A stretch of DNA of 45,289 nt. Origin: an uncultured bacterium. Its GTDB lineage: Bacteria; Muiribacteriota; Ozemobacteria; Ozemobacterales; Ozemobacteraceae. Within the stretch, counting starts at the first letter, position 1. The number at the start of each line of letters is the position of its first letter. Location of the stretch: NCBI GenBank assembly GCA_900317935.1, contig ONIU01000010.1, forward strand, positions 1 to 45,289, written 5' to 3'. Both the position numbers and the translations under genes were made by a program. The notes beneath the pieces are model-generated. The model did no database searches, was not told the DNA's origin, and saw only the letters and a list, made by a program, of their open reading frames with translations. Shown piece by piece: positions 33,401 to 42,039 of the stretch.

Positions 33401-35457
33401 GTTTCAGCTACGTTAACGACAGCTAATTCTGCTGGCATTTCTGAGGTTCTAGTGCCATCATCTTGTCTCCATATTGGATAACTCCATGTATAACCGCCAT
33501 TAGAAGTTATTGTCAGATTGTTTGTCCATGTATCATAGCCCGCAAACATGGAACCTCTATCTTCTTCAGAACCAATAGAATCTGTTGCTTGAGGATATCT
33601 TTTGACTGTTTTATATACTTTTTGTTTAATTGTTGCTATTTTGTAATCTTTTTCAGTTTGTTGGCCATCTGGAACATCTATAACACCGTCATTCTGTGTT
33701 TCTCCGCCGACTACGGTTGTTACATCTCTTTTCCAGCCACTATATGTTATTTCTAGTTCATCACTGCCAACTGTAGCACTATTAGTGCTGGGGTCTGCAT
33801 ATACGTCTATACCTTCCATTGATTTGTCTGAAGGACTTTCTTCTGTTTTTAAAGCATATAAATATCCTTCACCGTCAATTGCTATAGCGTCAACTTTGCC
33901 GTTGAGATCTCCTAATTCTGTAGAATCTGTTTGGCCATCATTATTCATGTAGTCTATTTTTACTACTTTACCAGGGGTTTCATCATTTCCTTTGTAATAT
34001 TCATAGGCTATCCCACCTTTACCCCACCAGGAGTCTTGAACAACAAAATAATCTGCTGCTGAACCGTAAATATAATCCAAATCACTTTCAAATTTTGATG
34101 AAATACCTATAGTCTTTATTTCTGCAGGAGTAATGTTATGTTTTTCTAAGTAAGCTTTGTTTGTTATATCTGTTCCTTGAAAAGATGTTCCTTCTTTATC
34201 ATTTGATAAATTTATGGTTTTTGTTGTTCCGTTGGTTTTTACTACTCTTAGAGAAGCACTAGTCTGATCGCTAGTATCTGAGCTTCTATATACTCCCAAT
34301 GGATTAAATCCATAACGGTTGCCTGTAGTGGAAGTAACAACAGTTACATTAGAAAGAGCGGTTTCTACGTCACCACCTTGAATTTCACCACCATCTATAC
34401 AGTTATCACCGCAGAGTTTTCCGTATGCTTCTCTAACTCTTACGTCAACTGTTTTAAGAACATTTGCTTGCGTTTGCCTCATTGTTTGATTTGTAGGAAC
34501 GCTAGTTGATGAAGTAGTATCATTCCCCGTATATAAATTTAATGAATTATCTCTTTTTTGGTAGAATCTTTTAACTATACAGGCAAACATAGTTGCTTTG
34601 GCGTGTTTGGTGTCACCATTAAAATAGCCGGCACCGTTTGTATCTGTGAATATATATCTGTCTCTACCGTTTGTTCCATCCATTGCCAAACCTTGAATAG
34701 CTGGTTCATTCTTGGTTCCGTAGAGATAGTAAGAAAGAGCACCGAATTGTGATGGTAGAATGATTTTTCTTTCATCTGTTGGGTGTTTTATTGCTGCACC
34801 AGTAGAAATACCACCAGTAGTATATGTTCCATCCCATATTGGAGTTCCTCTTAGACCACTGGAACCATTTAAAAACTTAACCCCAACAGGTCCGTTAAAT
34901 CGACATACATATTTATAAGTATTACCATTGAGAGTTACATTTTTATACCAGAAAACATATAAAGAAGAATCATTTGCTGGAAAATTTGATCCATAAGGTC
35001 CATGAGGACAACCAGATCGAATATAGTCTGTTGCTTGGCCTTCGTTTGGTTTTGCTGCAGATACATATATTGATGAATCATCATCAAACTTTATTCCTGT
35101 TGGCAACCATCCTGTTTCTGCTTCATAAAATCCGTCACCTTCAATAGCAGATAGCAAAAAGACATTGTTTTCTTGATTTGCAGCCAAACCACTGACCTTA
35201 CCTTGGATTGTATTTATCTTGAAAATAGGAGTTTTGGTGTCAGTGCCTTTAACTGCATAACTAGCTCGAACACTACCGTCATAATTGTTGTATCGATAAA
35301 CACCAGGATGAGCAAAATCTGATGAAAGAAGAACGTAAGAAACTCCGTTAATACCAAAAACAGGGTTTTCTGCTAAGCATTCTGTTGCATTAATTCCTAA
35401 AAGCATTAATGCTGATAACATAATGTTGATAATTTTTCTCTTTTTATTCCCTGACAT
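30487..35457 (-). CDS. Very large exported protein, last gene of a pseudopilin operon
   Basis: The 1656-residue protein starts at ATG 35457, seven bases after GGAGGAAG. It has a signal peptide ending near ECLA (residue 29). The first 600 residues include VSGLAANQENNVFLLSA and KVDAIAIDGEGYLYALK, which look like beta-propeller blades, and an Asp-rich DYMNNDGQTDSTELGDLNG loop that could bind calcium. The remainder is a series of beta-sandwich-like segments without clear repeats. Cys residues are few. PilY1, a large tip protein, holds the same last position in Pseudomonas-type pilV-pilW-pilX-pilY1 operons. Sequence similarity to PilY1 was not seen, so only position and size support the comparison. 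Confidence 0.7.
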   Translation of the reverse strand: MSGNKKRKIINIMLSALMLLGINATECLAENPVFGINGVSYVLLSSDFAHPGVYRYNNYDGSVRASYAVKGTDTKTPIFKINTIQGKVSGLAANQENNVFLLSAIEGDGFYEAETGWLPTGIKFDDDSSIYVSAAKPNEGQATDYIRSGCPHGPYGSNFPANDSSLYVFWYKNVTLNGNTYKYVCRFNGPVGVKFLNGSSGLRGTPIWDGTYTTGGISTGAAIKHPTDERKIILPSQFGALSYYLYGTKNEPAIQGLAMDGTNGRDRYIFTDTNGAGYFNGDTKHAKATMFACIVKRFYQKRDNSLNLYTGNDTTSSTSVPTNQTMRQTQANVLKTVDVRVREAYGKLCGDNCIDGGEIQGGDVETALSNVTVVTSTTGNRYGFNPLGVYRSSDTSDQTSASLRVVKTNGTTKTINLSNDKEGTSFQGTDITNKAYLEKHNITPAEIKTIGISSKFESDLDYIYGSAADYFVVQDSWWGKGGIAYEYYKGNDETPGKVVKIDYMNNDGQTDSTELGDLNGKVDAIAIDGEGYLYALKTEESPSDKSMEGIDVYADPSTNSATVGSDELEITYSGWKRDVTTVVGGETQNDGVIDVPDGQQTEKDYKIATIKQKVYKTVKRYPQATDSIGSEEDRGSMFAGYDTWTNNLTITSNGGYTWSYPIWRQDDGTRTSEMPAELAVVNVAETPVPIDAPKIRYITVIDSLNSDDEKMDYTPNQIIAEENTLEFKVEGYKPVIKGKQRELKSIGSIDGTGFKDVKLNSIPNEKGEYAHDEDGDGNASGFPSHMFEAVGFDTKVTWKIAQVEDKVAVPLDNAELISEIESIEGTGDFKSLKYKFKQPGRYIIQADVTFNIFNNLGQPGIRPYQLTSATEQFTTKPKLIQVYANALKLNKTDSYITDITITPNNKKYDITGSKTSDSNYDTVEGIAANNTQEGKFGSITISFMAQFFREVESNTTGNLDTYDGIGVWDYNYYKKLYTEAKSKLPGIITPIIGDAPRAYNFIGDVDPSAAYNPNIYNPGKIKGASTGDYKAGTKVNGSINTDKNLDKQFIQWALYLRPVTPQGDISNPEDTIFDRGDLITSGTCEKATFTPEGNEADRKYKVSFTIDNIDSMINTPRDPRDYTLDLEIIYPRVTWLNNDLGANPNDSHLYFSSVVPYTSTSGASPIHVLSRLNINSLDNKINQSYKAKDENIKIYGEDQKPYFTICARDKEKPTFNHDLEQIKNLPHIETTGDPTIPGEFKYGITDNNPFLSSIEYESKYNEKAKRMTEDKALDATNMAIEVLKINNFDNTNANKKYELKSDISKSVTITQTSDSTSFYADDNWRITATYTLNTEKLSSSIFEPKGTLGAAPSAMISKDYRLQMENWVGSLSYTIVGKFYDGLGKDSNYNVHYLYDKDYPIVYGSELPGYPQTLTDSEINESIKATPQVYLNRIDNDPPSIEVELVSPNDNRRIVFQLAEGINDRVSCAKTVGDLAPSNLIVKTYKLNLDSEPPTVVNALVPGTTNYYDKTTNAEPPSGCVASATVSDYLASAVPSFKRAGRLLINVNIYDNCGFLDLNEARIKIENNTSVLLEQEIRKTASHEKDGNMKESFKIKPRGIFAVDLPMLVESTQPQMKVTVYAKDHQGNHRALIIPINIAESSFETRVLETKEERRN

Positions 35458-35494
35458 TCCACTTCCTCCTATCTGTCATGAGGTGTATTTAGAC

Positions 35495-36427
35495 TTAGTT
35501 TTCTTCGTTGTTAACTATTTTAGAAAAATACTCAATTATAAAATCACGCTGTTCTTTTCCGACTTTATGTTTTTGATATATATAATCAATAACAGCCGGA
35601 GTCATATTTAGACCTCCCATCATTACAAAGGAAGTCATTCTTCGGTCATTACAATTCAAAAAGGTCGAATTTTTTTCTCCTAACCATGAAGAAAATGCTG
35701 CACCCATTATTTTTTTCCCATCTCTATCTTGAACTGTTTGTTCAAAATTATCCAAGAAATCTCCCATTGGATTAGAGGCAGTCATACGTCCTTCTATGAA
35801 ACATATTTCTGCAGAACTATTAAATACAAAAGAGACATTGTAATGTTTTGCTACAGCACCCATAGCATCATAAACATCGTCTAACATCAATGAAAAGAGC
35901 TGACTGGTTTCACCTTGAGTTGATAGACCAGTATATATAGAGTTATTTTTAAAAGATTCTATCTTCTGTTTAGCATAAAAAATCTTTTTACGAAGTTCAT
36001 CTGCTTCGTTATTATGCTTATTGTCTATTTTCGTCCTTTTTTCATTATACTTATTTTTTTCCTGAACCGACATACTTTTTAACTTTTCTTCAGAAATCAT
36101 CATTTTTTTCAGTTCAGCATAATAATTATTATTAAGTTCATTTCTTTGTGCTTCTAATTCTTTTACATTTTCTTCAAGCTTATTTAATTCTGCTTTAAAA
36201 TTCGTTTTGTTTTCTTCCATCCTCTTTTCGGGATTAACGCCTTTGAGAGCTTCTAATTTAAACCTTTTAGAAACTGGGTCAAAATAACGCATGGTGGGAT
36301 GAAGCAACATAGCATCAGCGACATTGACATAACCAAATTGGTTCTGTTGTGTTTGCCCATAGAGATTATTGCAGAATAACAATAAAGCAATTATGTTTAA
36401 AACTATAAAACTGGCATGGTTTTTCAT
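35495..36427 (-). CDS. OmpH/Skp-like periplasmic coiled-coil protein
   Basis: The 310-residue protein has a signal peptide (cleavage near LYGQ, residue 25). FGYVNVADAMLLHPTMRYFDP follows, like the start of Skp/OmpH chaperones (first strand, then a short helix). A long charged coiled coil spans about 65-170, and AVAKHYNVSFVFNSS at about 195-210 matches the strand after the Skp tentacles. An extra 100-residue C-terminal part has no counterpart in Skp. Skp proteins hold unfolded outer-membrane proteins in the periplasm. Its place directly before the giant exported protein gene suggests it may escort that protein, which is an inference. AGGAG precedes ATG 36427. Confidence 0.7.
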   Translation of the reverse strand: MKNHASFIVLNIIALLLFCNNLYGQTQQNQFGYVNVADAMLLHPTMRYFDPVSKRFKLEALKGVNPEKRMEENKTNFKAELNKLEENVKELEAQRNELNNNYYAELKKMMISEEKLKSMSVQEKNKYNEKRTKIDNKHNNEADELRKKIFYAKQKIESFKNNSIYTGLSTQGETSQLFSLMLDDVYDAMGAVAKHYNVSFVFNSSAEICFIEGRMTASNPMGDFLDNFEQTVQDRDGKKIMGAAFSSWLGEKNSTFLNCNDRRMTSFVMMGGLNMTPAVIDYIYQKHKVGKEQRDFIIEYFSKIVNNEEN

Positions 36428-36439
36428 TTCTTTCTCCTA

Positions 36440-37150
36440 TTATTTTAATGCCATAATTTCAACATTTGGAGTTCCAACCGCAACTTCACTTCGGCTGGTT
36501 GAACTTCTTGGCATTACGCAGTTAATTGTAATCTGAATTGGCTGAGGTTCTGTTTCGCTGCTTCTATTTTCATCTTTTCTCTCACATTTTATAGATTCTA
36601 CATTTCTTACCAAGGTTGTTTTATAAATTCCTGTTGCCGAACCTGGTATTGTTTTGGTAAATGAATCTGTGAAAGAATCTTTTGATTCGGAGTCTTGATA
36701 TTTTGAATAAGTTAAGTCACCGTTTTTAGCAAGTGAAAAAATGTGGTAAATCATTTCAGCATCATGATTTTCATTTGAAGAATAACCTGTTTTTGCAGGA
36801 GTAGATTCTGTGGTGATTAAGAATATTTTTCCAAAATTTGAATTACTGGTTAGTTCTGGGCAGTCTTTTGCCTCAAGTTTTCCATTATAGTATTGAACTC
36901 TGAAGCAGTCGCTTTTGTTTTCCATAATCTTTTGTGGAAATGTTAACAAAGATGGATATGAACTTTTGCGTATAGATGTATTTATTTGTCGGGCACAGCT
37001 TTTCAATTGATTGGTTATCGTTTGTAGCCACATGGTTGAATTGCCCATTTTACTGCCGCTTGAGTAAAGACTGAATAGTCCACCGAAAAATAGAGTCAAT
37101 ACTGCAAATGCTATTATTACTTCAACTAATGTAAAACCTTTGTTTTTCAT
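36440..37150 (-). CDS. Prepilin-type protein, PilW/GspJ-like minor pseudopilin
   Basis: The 236-residue protein begins MKNKGFTLVEVIIAFAVL: a short basic leader, prepilin peptidase site G|F and Glu at mature position 5, followed by a hydrophobic helix to about residue 28. The C-terminal domain contains Cys residues and is variable. Length and third position among the pseudopilins recall PilW or GspJ. It starts one base after the stop of the preceding gene (which ends at 37152), with no Shine-Dalgarno sequence, so coupled translation is likely. Confidence 0.85.
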   Translation of the reverse strand: MKNKGFTLVEVIIAFAVLTLFFGGLFSLYSSGSKMGNSTMWLQTITNQLKSCARQINTSIRKSSYPSLLTFPQKIMENKSDCFRVQYYNGKLEAKDCPELTSNSNFGKIFLITTESTPAKTGYSSNENHDAEMIYHIFSLAKNGDLTYSKYQDSESKDSFTDSFTKTIPGSATGIYKTTLVRNVESIKCERKDENRSSETEPQPIQITINCVMPRSSTSRSEVAVGTPNVEIMALK

Positions 37151-37151
37151 A

Positions 37152-37868
37152 TTATTCTCTGCTTATTCTTATTGTTTTTTTGATTTCGTAGTTATAGTCT
37201 TCGTCTCTTGCTGTAGTGATTTCTGATTTGATTTTAAATTCAACTATTACATTATTATCTACTTTATTGTTACTGTTTTCTTCTATTTCAGAAGCGGCTA
37301 TTCCAAGGTCTGATATAAAATATTGAGCTGATTTAAATGGCTCTTTCATTTGGTTTTTTATATCCATAGATTTATTTGGCCCTAAATCTAGAAAAGCATT
37401 AGTTTTTTGGCCGTTTTCTTCATTTGGGTTTAAGATAGAATCTGAAGTAATATCGCTTTCAAAAGCTTTTATCCATTTTTGAGAGTTACTTTTATTGCTC
37501 ATATCTGTAAAAACGGTCCCTACTATTGGTGAAAAATCTCCGTTTTTATATAAGTATATAGGCCCTGGATTATATGGCTTAATAGCACTTTCTGGGGAGG
37601 TTATATTGGTTATTAGTGAAAAATCAAATAGGGGATTTCTGCCTTGGGACATACAAATAGCATCATAAAGCTCTCTGTGTAGATATTTAATTTTTAACAT
37701 GGCATGTTCAACACCTGCTCGTGCTATAAAATATGATTGAAGCTGAACAAAACTTGTTTGTATTTGTCTGTTATGTTGTCTTGCACCTCTTATTAGAAAT
37801 GATGAAACAATGCCCATTATGGCTGCAAATACTAATACTACAGGAATCGCCATACCTTGTTTTTTCAT
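37152..37868 (-). CDS. PilX/GspK-like minor pseudopilin without Glu5
   Basis: The 238-residue protein begins MKKQGMAIPVVLVFAAIMGIV. The basic leader and hydrophobic helix are typical of prepilin-like proteins, but mature position 5 is Val instead of Glu. Lack of Glu5 is known for GspK, the tip pseudopilin of type II secretion. The following SYFIARAGVEHAMLKI matches the helix of the PilX/GspK group (usually YxAxAGxExA). It lies ten bases after the first pseudopilin gene and directly before the PilW-like one. Confidence 0.8.
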   Translation of the reverse strand: MKKQGMAIPVVLVFAAIMGIVSSFLIRGARQHNRQIQTSFVQLQSYFIARAGVEHAMLKIKYLHRELYDAICMSQGRNPLFDFSLITNITSPESAIKPYNPGPIYLYKNGDFSPIVGTVFTDMSNKSNSQKWIKAFESDITSDSILNPNEENGQKTNAFLDLGPNKSMDIKNQMKEPFKSAQYFISDLGIAASEIEENSNNKVDNNVIVEFKIKSEITTARDEDYNYEIKKTIRISRE

Positions 37869-37878
37869 ACCAGCTCCA

Positions 37879-38616
37879 TTATTTCCCGTCTGAATCCAGA
37901 TTGGCTTTTAAAGTGTAAAGCTCTAAACTTCTGTCATGTCCATCTATGCTAGTCCAATTCATTTTGAAAAGAATCTTTTTTAGAATGTAATGCTCAGATG
38001 TTGATTCATTGATACGGGCACCTAATTCAAAGGCATTTTTTGTCAGGGTTGCAACATCATATTCATAAGGGTCTTTGGCATTTGGAGACATGTATGGATT
38101 GCCGCTGCTATATGTATACCATTTATCTGATTCTTCTGGAGTTTCTCCTTCATATTTCGGTCTTGGTAGATAAGAGAACAGTAATTCATTTGAAACATCG
38201 TGGTTAACATCCTTGCTTGCTGCTATTGGATAAGCATAAATAGTAATGTTGTATTTTGTGCCGCGTTCATCTATTACTTCACCCTTGGCTTCATCATTAG
38301 AAGCACCAATCATGCTGAGGAAAGAATCCGGGTTGTAAGTTTTGTATTCCTTTATTTTCGCAATTTTGCTTTCAGTAGTTATTATAGAATTAAAAGGCAC
38401 ATCATCGAGTAGTGTGTCTAGAATGTTTCTTGCTGTAGTTTGTGCGAATACATATGAATTGGCAACATCTGTGTCTTTAGTAGAAGTACCAATTACTGCA
38501 ATAATTGGAATAAAAGCAAAAGCCAAAATCAGCAAGGCTATCATTATTTCCATCAAAGTGACGCCCTTTTTGGCTTTAATATAATTGTTACATATTGTGT
38601 TTATATATTTATACAT
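37879..38616 (-). CDS. Prepilin-type protein, PilV/GspI-like minor pseudopilin
   Basis: From ATG 38616 the protein has 245 residues. Its leader is long and basic (MYKYINTICNNYIKAKKG), then the cleavage site G|V with TLMEIMIALLILAFAF, Glu at mature position 5. The soluble domain is about 200 residues. An in-frame TTG at 38652 would add 12 residues, but it is the start of the -35 element TTGCAA, so ATG 38616 is preferred. It is the first gene of the five-gene operon running to 30487. Confidence 0.83.
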   Translation of the reverse strand: MYKYINTICNNYIKAKKGVTLMEIMIALLILAFAFIPIIAVIGTSTKDTDVANSYVFAQTTARNILDTLLDDVPFNSIITTESKIAKIKEYKTYNPDSFLSMIGASNDEAKGEVIDERGTKYNITIYAYPIAASKDVNHDVSNELLFSYLPRPKYEGETPEESDKWYTYSSGNPYMSPNAKDPYEYDVATLTKNAFELGARINESTSEHYILKKILFKMNWTSIDGHDRSLELYTLKANLDSDGK

Positions 38617-38623
38617 CTTAATT

Positions 38624-38652
38624 ATTATACGCGAAAAAGGGTACCGTTGCAA
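38624..38652 (-). promoter_or_regulatory. Near-consensus promoter of the pseudopilin operon, leaderless
   Basis: On the minus strand TTGCAA (38652-38647) and TATAAT (38629-38624) are separated by exactly 17 bases. Only seven bases lie between TATAAT and the ATG at 38616, so transcription should begin at or within a base or two of the start codon. No ribosome-binding site is present. Confidence 0.65.
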
Positions 38653-38812
38653 GACAATTAGCCTGTGTATTTTACATATACTAAATGATATTGTGTGTGA
38701 TTGTTTTATGAATGTCTGATAGCAAATAGTTTTTATAGTTTTATTGAATTTTCATTATTTATTTTGTTATAGTTAAAAATGAGTAAATGTTATCTATTAT
38801 TGAGGAGTAACT

Positions 38813-40738
38813 ATGAATAAAATTAGTGGGTTTGTATTCCTTTTGGCTAGTATGAGCTTATTAGAATCAATAGCATTGGCAGATAACTACACAATAACAG
38901 GCAAAATTAAAGAATATCGTTCTTTGAAACCTATCTCTAATGCTAAAGTTTCTTTTGTATATGATGGTGGCGGAGAAATATCTGCTATTTCTGATGAAAA
39001 AGGCAATTACACTATTAAACCAGAATTAAATAAGTCTGGTAATCTTGTGGTAAGCGCAGAAAACTATAAAGAATATAAAATAGGCTATAGTGCCGTTTCC
39101 AATAATAGAGACTATAGAATTAATAATATAGATTTAGAATTTGATTACTTTACAATTAATGGACATGTTTTCGATTTTGTTACCTTAGATCCTGTTAAAG
39201 ATGCAGAAGTAACCCTCGTTTTTGAATATGGTGAAGGTCAGTCTGCTACTGTAAAAACAGATGAAGCAGGAAGATATTCTCTTCGTTGCGCCTTAGGTAA
39301 AAATGGTACCTTGCAGATAATAAAAGATGGATATATTGATAACAAAAACAAAATTAGTGCTCAGGGAGCTGGTGCGGTTCTGAATAATTATAATTATGAA
39401 ATGAGACCCAAGGTTGAAACCTGGACTATAAACGGAAAGGTTCTCGAAAACAAAACCTGGTTCCCTATAGCTGGAGCAGAGGTCGGATTTACTTATAATG
39501 ACGGTGGACAAGTAGCTTCTGTAACTACAGACGCTCTTGGCAATTTCCAGATTAACCCATTGATAAATAAGAATGGTTGTCTTGTTATTAAAGCAAAAGA
39601 TTTCAAAACTTATACAGAATCTTATAGTGGTCGTGGCAGTGGAAGAGAGATCTATAACGGCAATTATAAGATGTCCCATAATTATTGGACCCTCTGTGGC
39701 ACTTTAGTTGATTATAAAACAAATGACCCTGCGGCAGGTGTTAGTGTTCAATGTATTTACGATAAAGCAACAGAAAAAACTGAAGCTGTTAAAACAGATG
39801 AAAAAGGTTACTACACTTTAAAGATTGATGCAGATAAATCTGGTACACTAGAATTTAGTGGTGATGAATGGGTTACTAGAAAAGAAAATTTTAGTGGTCG
39901 TGGTAGTGATGATTACGCAATTTGGAATTATGAGATAAATAAAAAAGACGAAACTTTTGTTATCAAGGGAAGAGTTACAGAACGTTTTGATAGAAATTAT
40001 ATAGAAGGTGCAAAAGTTTCTTTTGTTTATGATAAAGGTGGAGAAGTATCTGCAACAACAGATAAACTGGGTTATTATTCTCTTTCCCCATTAATTAATA
40101 ATGCTGGCAAAATTACTATTACAAAAGATAATTATTTACCTTTCATTGGCAATTCTATAGTTAGAGACAATGCTAGAACCGTAGAAAACTGGGATTATAA
40201 TCTTGTACATAATTATTGGACTCTTACAGGAAAAATTGTAGATTACAAAACTGGTGAAGGAATAAAAAACGCAACCCTTACTTTCTTCTATGAAGATGGA
40301 AGCAAAATTGATTGTACTACAGATGAAAACGGAAATTATAAAATAACTCCAGAAAACGATAAAAGAGGAAAAATCGTTATTTCTGCAGAAGGTTATATCA
40401 CAAGAAAAGAAGGTGAAACATCCAGAAGTGCAGATGGTTTTGAAGTCTGGAATTACGATATAAAGAAAGAAAAAGAAACCTATACTATAGTTGGCAGGGT
40501 TTTCAGCGATAAAGATAAAAAACCTTTAGCCGGAGCTGTAGTAGAATATACCGCAAAAGATGGAACTAAAGTTTCTGCTACTACTGATGAAAATGGTGAT
40601 TATATTATTGATGCTCCTTTAAACCAAGAAGGTAGCTTTAAGGTAACAGCACAAGGGTTTAAAGATGGTTCTAATTCGATAGGTAGTAGGCTAGATAGTC
40701 GCTGCCGAGAAATATATGATTTCACTTTGTATAAATAA
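38813..40738 (+). CDS. Secreted protein of seven carboxypeptidase-regulatory-like repeats
   Basis: The 641-residue protein has a signal peptide (cleavage near ALA at residues 21-23). Seven beta-sandwich repeats follow, starting near residues 26, 112, 203, 290, 381, 467 and 557. Each has a strand such as YTITGKI, then AxVSFVYDxGGEVSATTDexGxY, then a strand with KITITKDNY. Spacing alternates between about 86 and 91 residues, and repeats 4 and 6 share NYWTL plus VDYKT, so the protein seems to have grown by duplication of a two-domain unit. No catalytic domain is present. A surface, adhesive or scaffold role is possible. GAGGAG precedes the ATG. The gene is divergent from the pseudopilin operon and shares its upstream region. 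Confidence 0.85.
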   Translation: MNKISGFVFLLASMSLLESIALADNYTITGKIKEYRSLKPISNAKVSFVYDGGGEISAISDEKGNYTIKPELNKSGNLVVSAENYKEYKIGYSAVSNNRDYRINNIDLEFDYFTINGHVFDFVTLDPVKDAEVTLVFEYGEGQSATVKTDEAGRYSLRCALGKNGTLQIIKDGYIDNKNKISAQGAGAVLNNYNYEMRPKVETWTINGKVLENKTWFPIAGAEVGFTYNDGGQVASVTTDALGNFQINPLINKNGCLVIKAKDFKTYTESYSGRGSGREIYNGNYKMSHNYWTLCGTLVDYKTNDPAAGVSVQCIYDKATEKTEAVKTDEKGYYTLKIDADKSGTLEFSGDEWVTRKENFSGRGSDDYAIWNYEINKKDETFVIKGRVTERFDRNYIEGAKVSFVYDKGGEVSATTDKLGYYSLSPLINNAGKITITKDNYLPFIGNSIVRDNARTVENWDYNLVHNYWTLTGKIVDYKTGEGIKNATLTFFYEDGSKIDCTTDENGNYKITPENDKRGKIVISAEGYITRKEGETSRSADGFEVWNYDIKKEKETYTIVGRVFSDKDKKPLAGAVVEYTAKDGTKVSATTDENGDYIIDAPLNQEGSFKVTAQGFKDGSNSIGSRLDSRCREIYDFTLYK

Positions 40739-41133
40739 GAAAGAGATGAGAGAATTGTTTAGTTGGTAACCTTACGAATCATTGCTAATTATCGTTAGTT
40801 TAGTTTCTAAGCAATCCTCTTATCTTTAACCTCTTTACGATTTCTTTATTTGTGGCTACTATATCTAATTTTGTGCTGTCTTTTGTTTGTTGTTCCCGAA
40901 CAAAGACTTTTTCGTAAATAAACTTGTAATTGAAATAAAAACACAGGTTTGAATATTTGAGGTAAAATAGAATCTATTTTTATAGACAGTTAACTTGCAT
41001 GGATTCGAGAATTAAGTATTGTTTATTGGTGTTGTTTTGTGTTATTAGATTTCATCTAATTATATGTTGGGAAGTATTTTTGGTAATTTGATTGCAACCC
41101 AAAGAAAAAATGGTTAAAAAATAAGGAGTTTTT
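40739..41133. other. AT-rich spacer with two palindromes
   Basis: This 395-base stretch has no credible gene. TTGTTC-CC-GAACAA (about 40892-40905) and AAAATAGA-A-TCTATTTT (40964-40980) are operator-like palindromes. AAGGAG before the ATG at 41134 is the ribosome-binding site of the next gene. I find no convincing promoter or terminator. Confidence 0.45.
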
Positions 41134-42003
41134 ATGATTCCTCGAAATAATTCAACTACTTCAAGTTTAAAAGCAAACACAAACAATCAAAGTCGAGATA
41201 ACAAAATAATATTTAATGATTTAATGAAACTTAGAAATATATCTTTTGAAAATGGAAACGTTTTATATGAAAACAAATCCGAAATGGATTATATAGGTTT
41301 CATTATTATAGTATGTGCTTTTTTGCTGTTTGTTTTCAGTAATATGAATATTATTATTAATGCTTTAATTGGCATTGTTTTAATTATTATAGGGTTATCT
41401 TGGCTTATATCAATAAAATCTTTTTCAATCATAAATACGACTATGAATACTATTTATAAGGAATTAAGATTTAATTCAATTACTATATACAAAAGCAAAA
41501 GTATAAATATTAAAGATATAGTGCTTTTAGGAGTTGATCACAAAAGAATAGATTGTAATCCTAAATTGGAAGGTCCTAGAGAAGTTGATTCTAAATCTTT
41601 TTTAAGTGGTTTAACAATAGCTCTTTTAACAGGTCGTATGGTTTATAAAGAAGAAAAAAAACAAAAAATTAATTCAGTAGATGGTCGTGTTGAAGCTTCA
41701 GCAATTGCCTATATAACTAATGATGGAAAAATAAATTATTTCAATAAATTTTCTGACGGAATTGATGCTGATAAAAATAATATAAAACTAGCTGAGGCTA
41801 TTGGGGTATACGCAAATCTGCCAATCACAATAGCAAAAAAAGATGAATGCTTAGAAGTAAAAAGAATGGGTAGCAAACTTACATTTACTTCAAAAAACAT
41901 AAAACCTGCAATTATGGATGCAATCTTTGAAAAAATAGTAAATATTTCAATATTACTAGTCGCAGCTATAGTAATATTTGTCCTCTTACTTAAGTTTAGA
42001 TAA
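41134..42003 (+). CDS. Membrane protein of unknown function
   Basis: The 289-residue protein has a polar N-terminal region (1-50), two adjacent hydrophobic helices (about 53-70 and 73-92) forming a hairpin, a soluble domain (about 95-265) and a C-terminal helix (268-287). The soluble part includes ISIKSFSIINTTMNTIYKE and later AIAYITNDGKINYFNKF, strand patterns that could form a PH-like fold as in DUF304/bPH proteins, but this is not certain. AAGGAG lies eight bases before the ATG. The gene stands alone, and its sequence is more AT-rich than the neighbouring redox operon. Confidence 0.6.
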   Translation: MIPRNNSTTSSLKANTNNQSRDNKIIFNDLMKLRNISFENGNVLYENKSEMDYIGFIIIVCAFLLFVFSNMNIIINALIGIVLIIIGLSWLISIKSFSIINTTMNTIYKELRFNSITIYKSKSINIKDIVLLGVDHKRIDCNPKLEGPREVDSKSFLSGLTIALLTGRMVYKEEKKQKINSVDGRVEASAIAYITNDGKINYFNKFSDGIDADKNNIKLAEAIGVYANLPITIAKKDECLEVKRMGSKLTFTSKNIKPAIMDAIFEKIVNISILLVAAIVIFVLLLKFR

Positions 42004-42039
42004 AAATAAAAAAACTGAAATTAGAAGTTTTAAGCTTAT

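Noticed and set aside
40892..40905. TTGTTCCCGAACAA as a LexA box
   Set aside because: The half-sites are in the reverse order of the Gram-positive LexA consensus and the spacing is wrong. No SOS gene follows.
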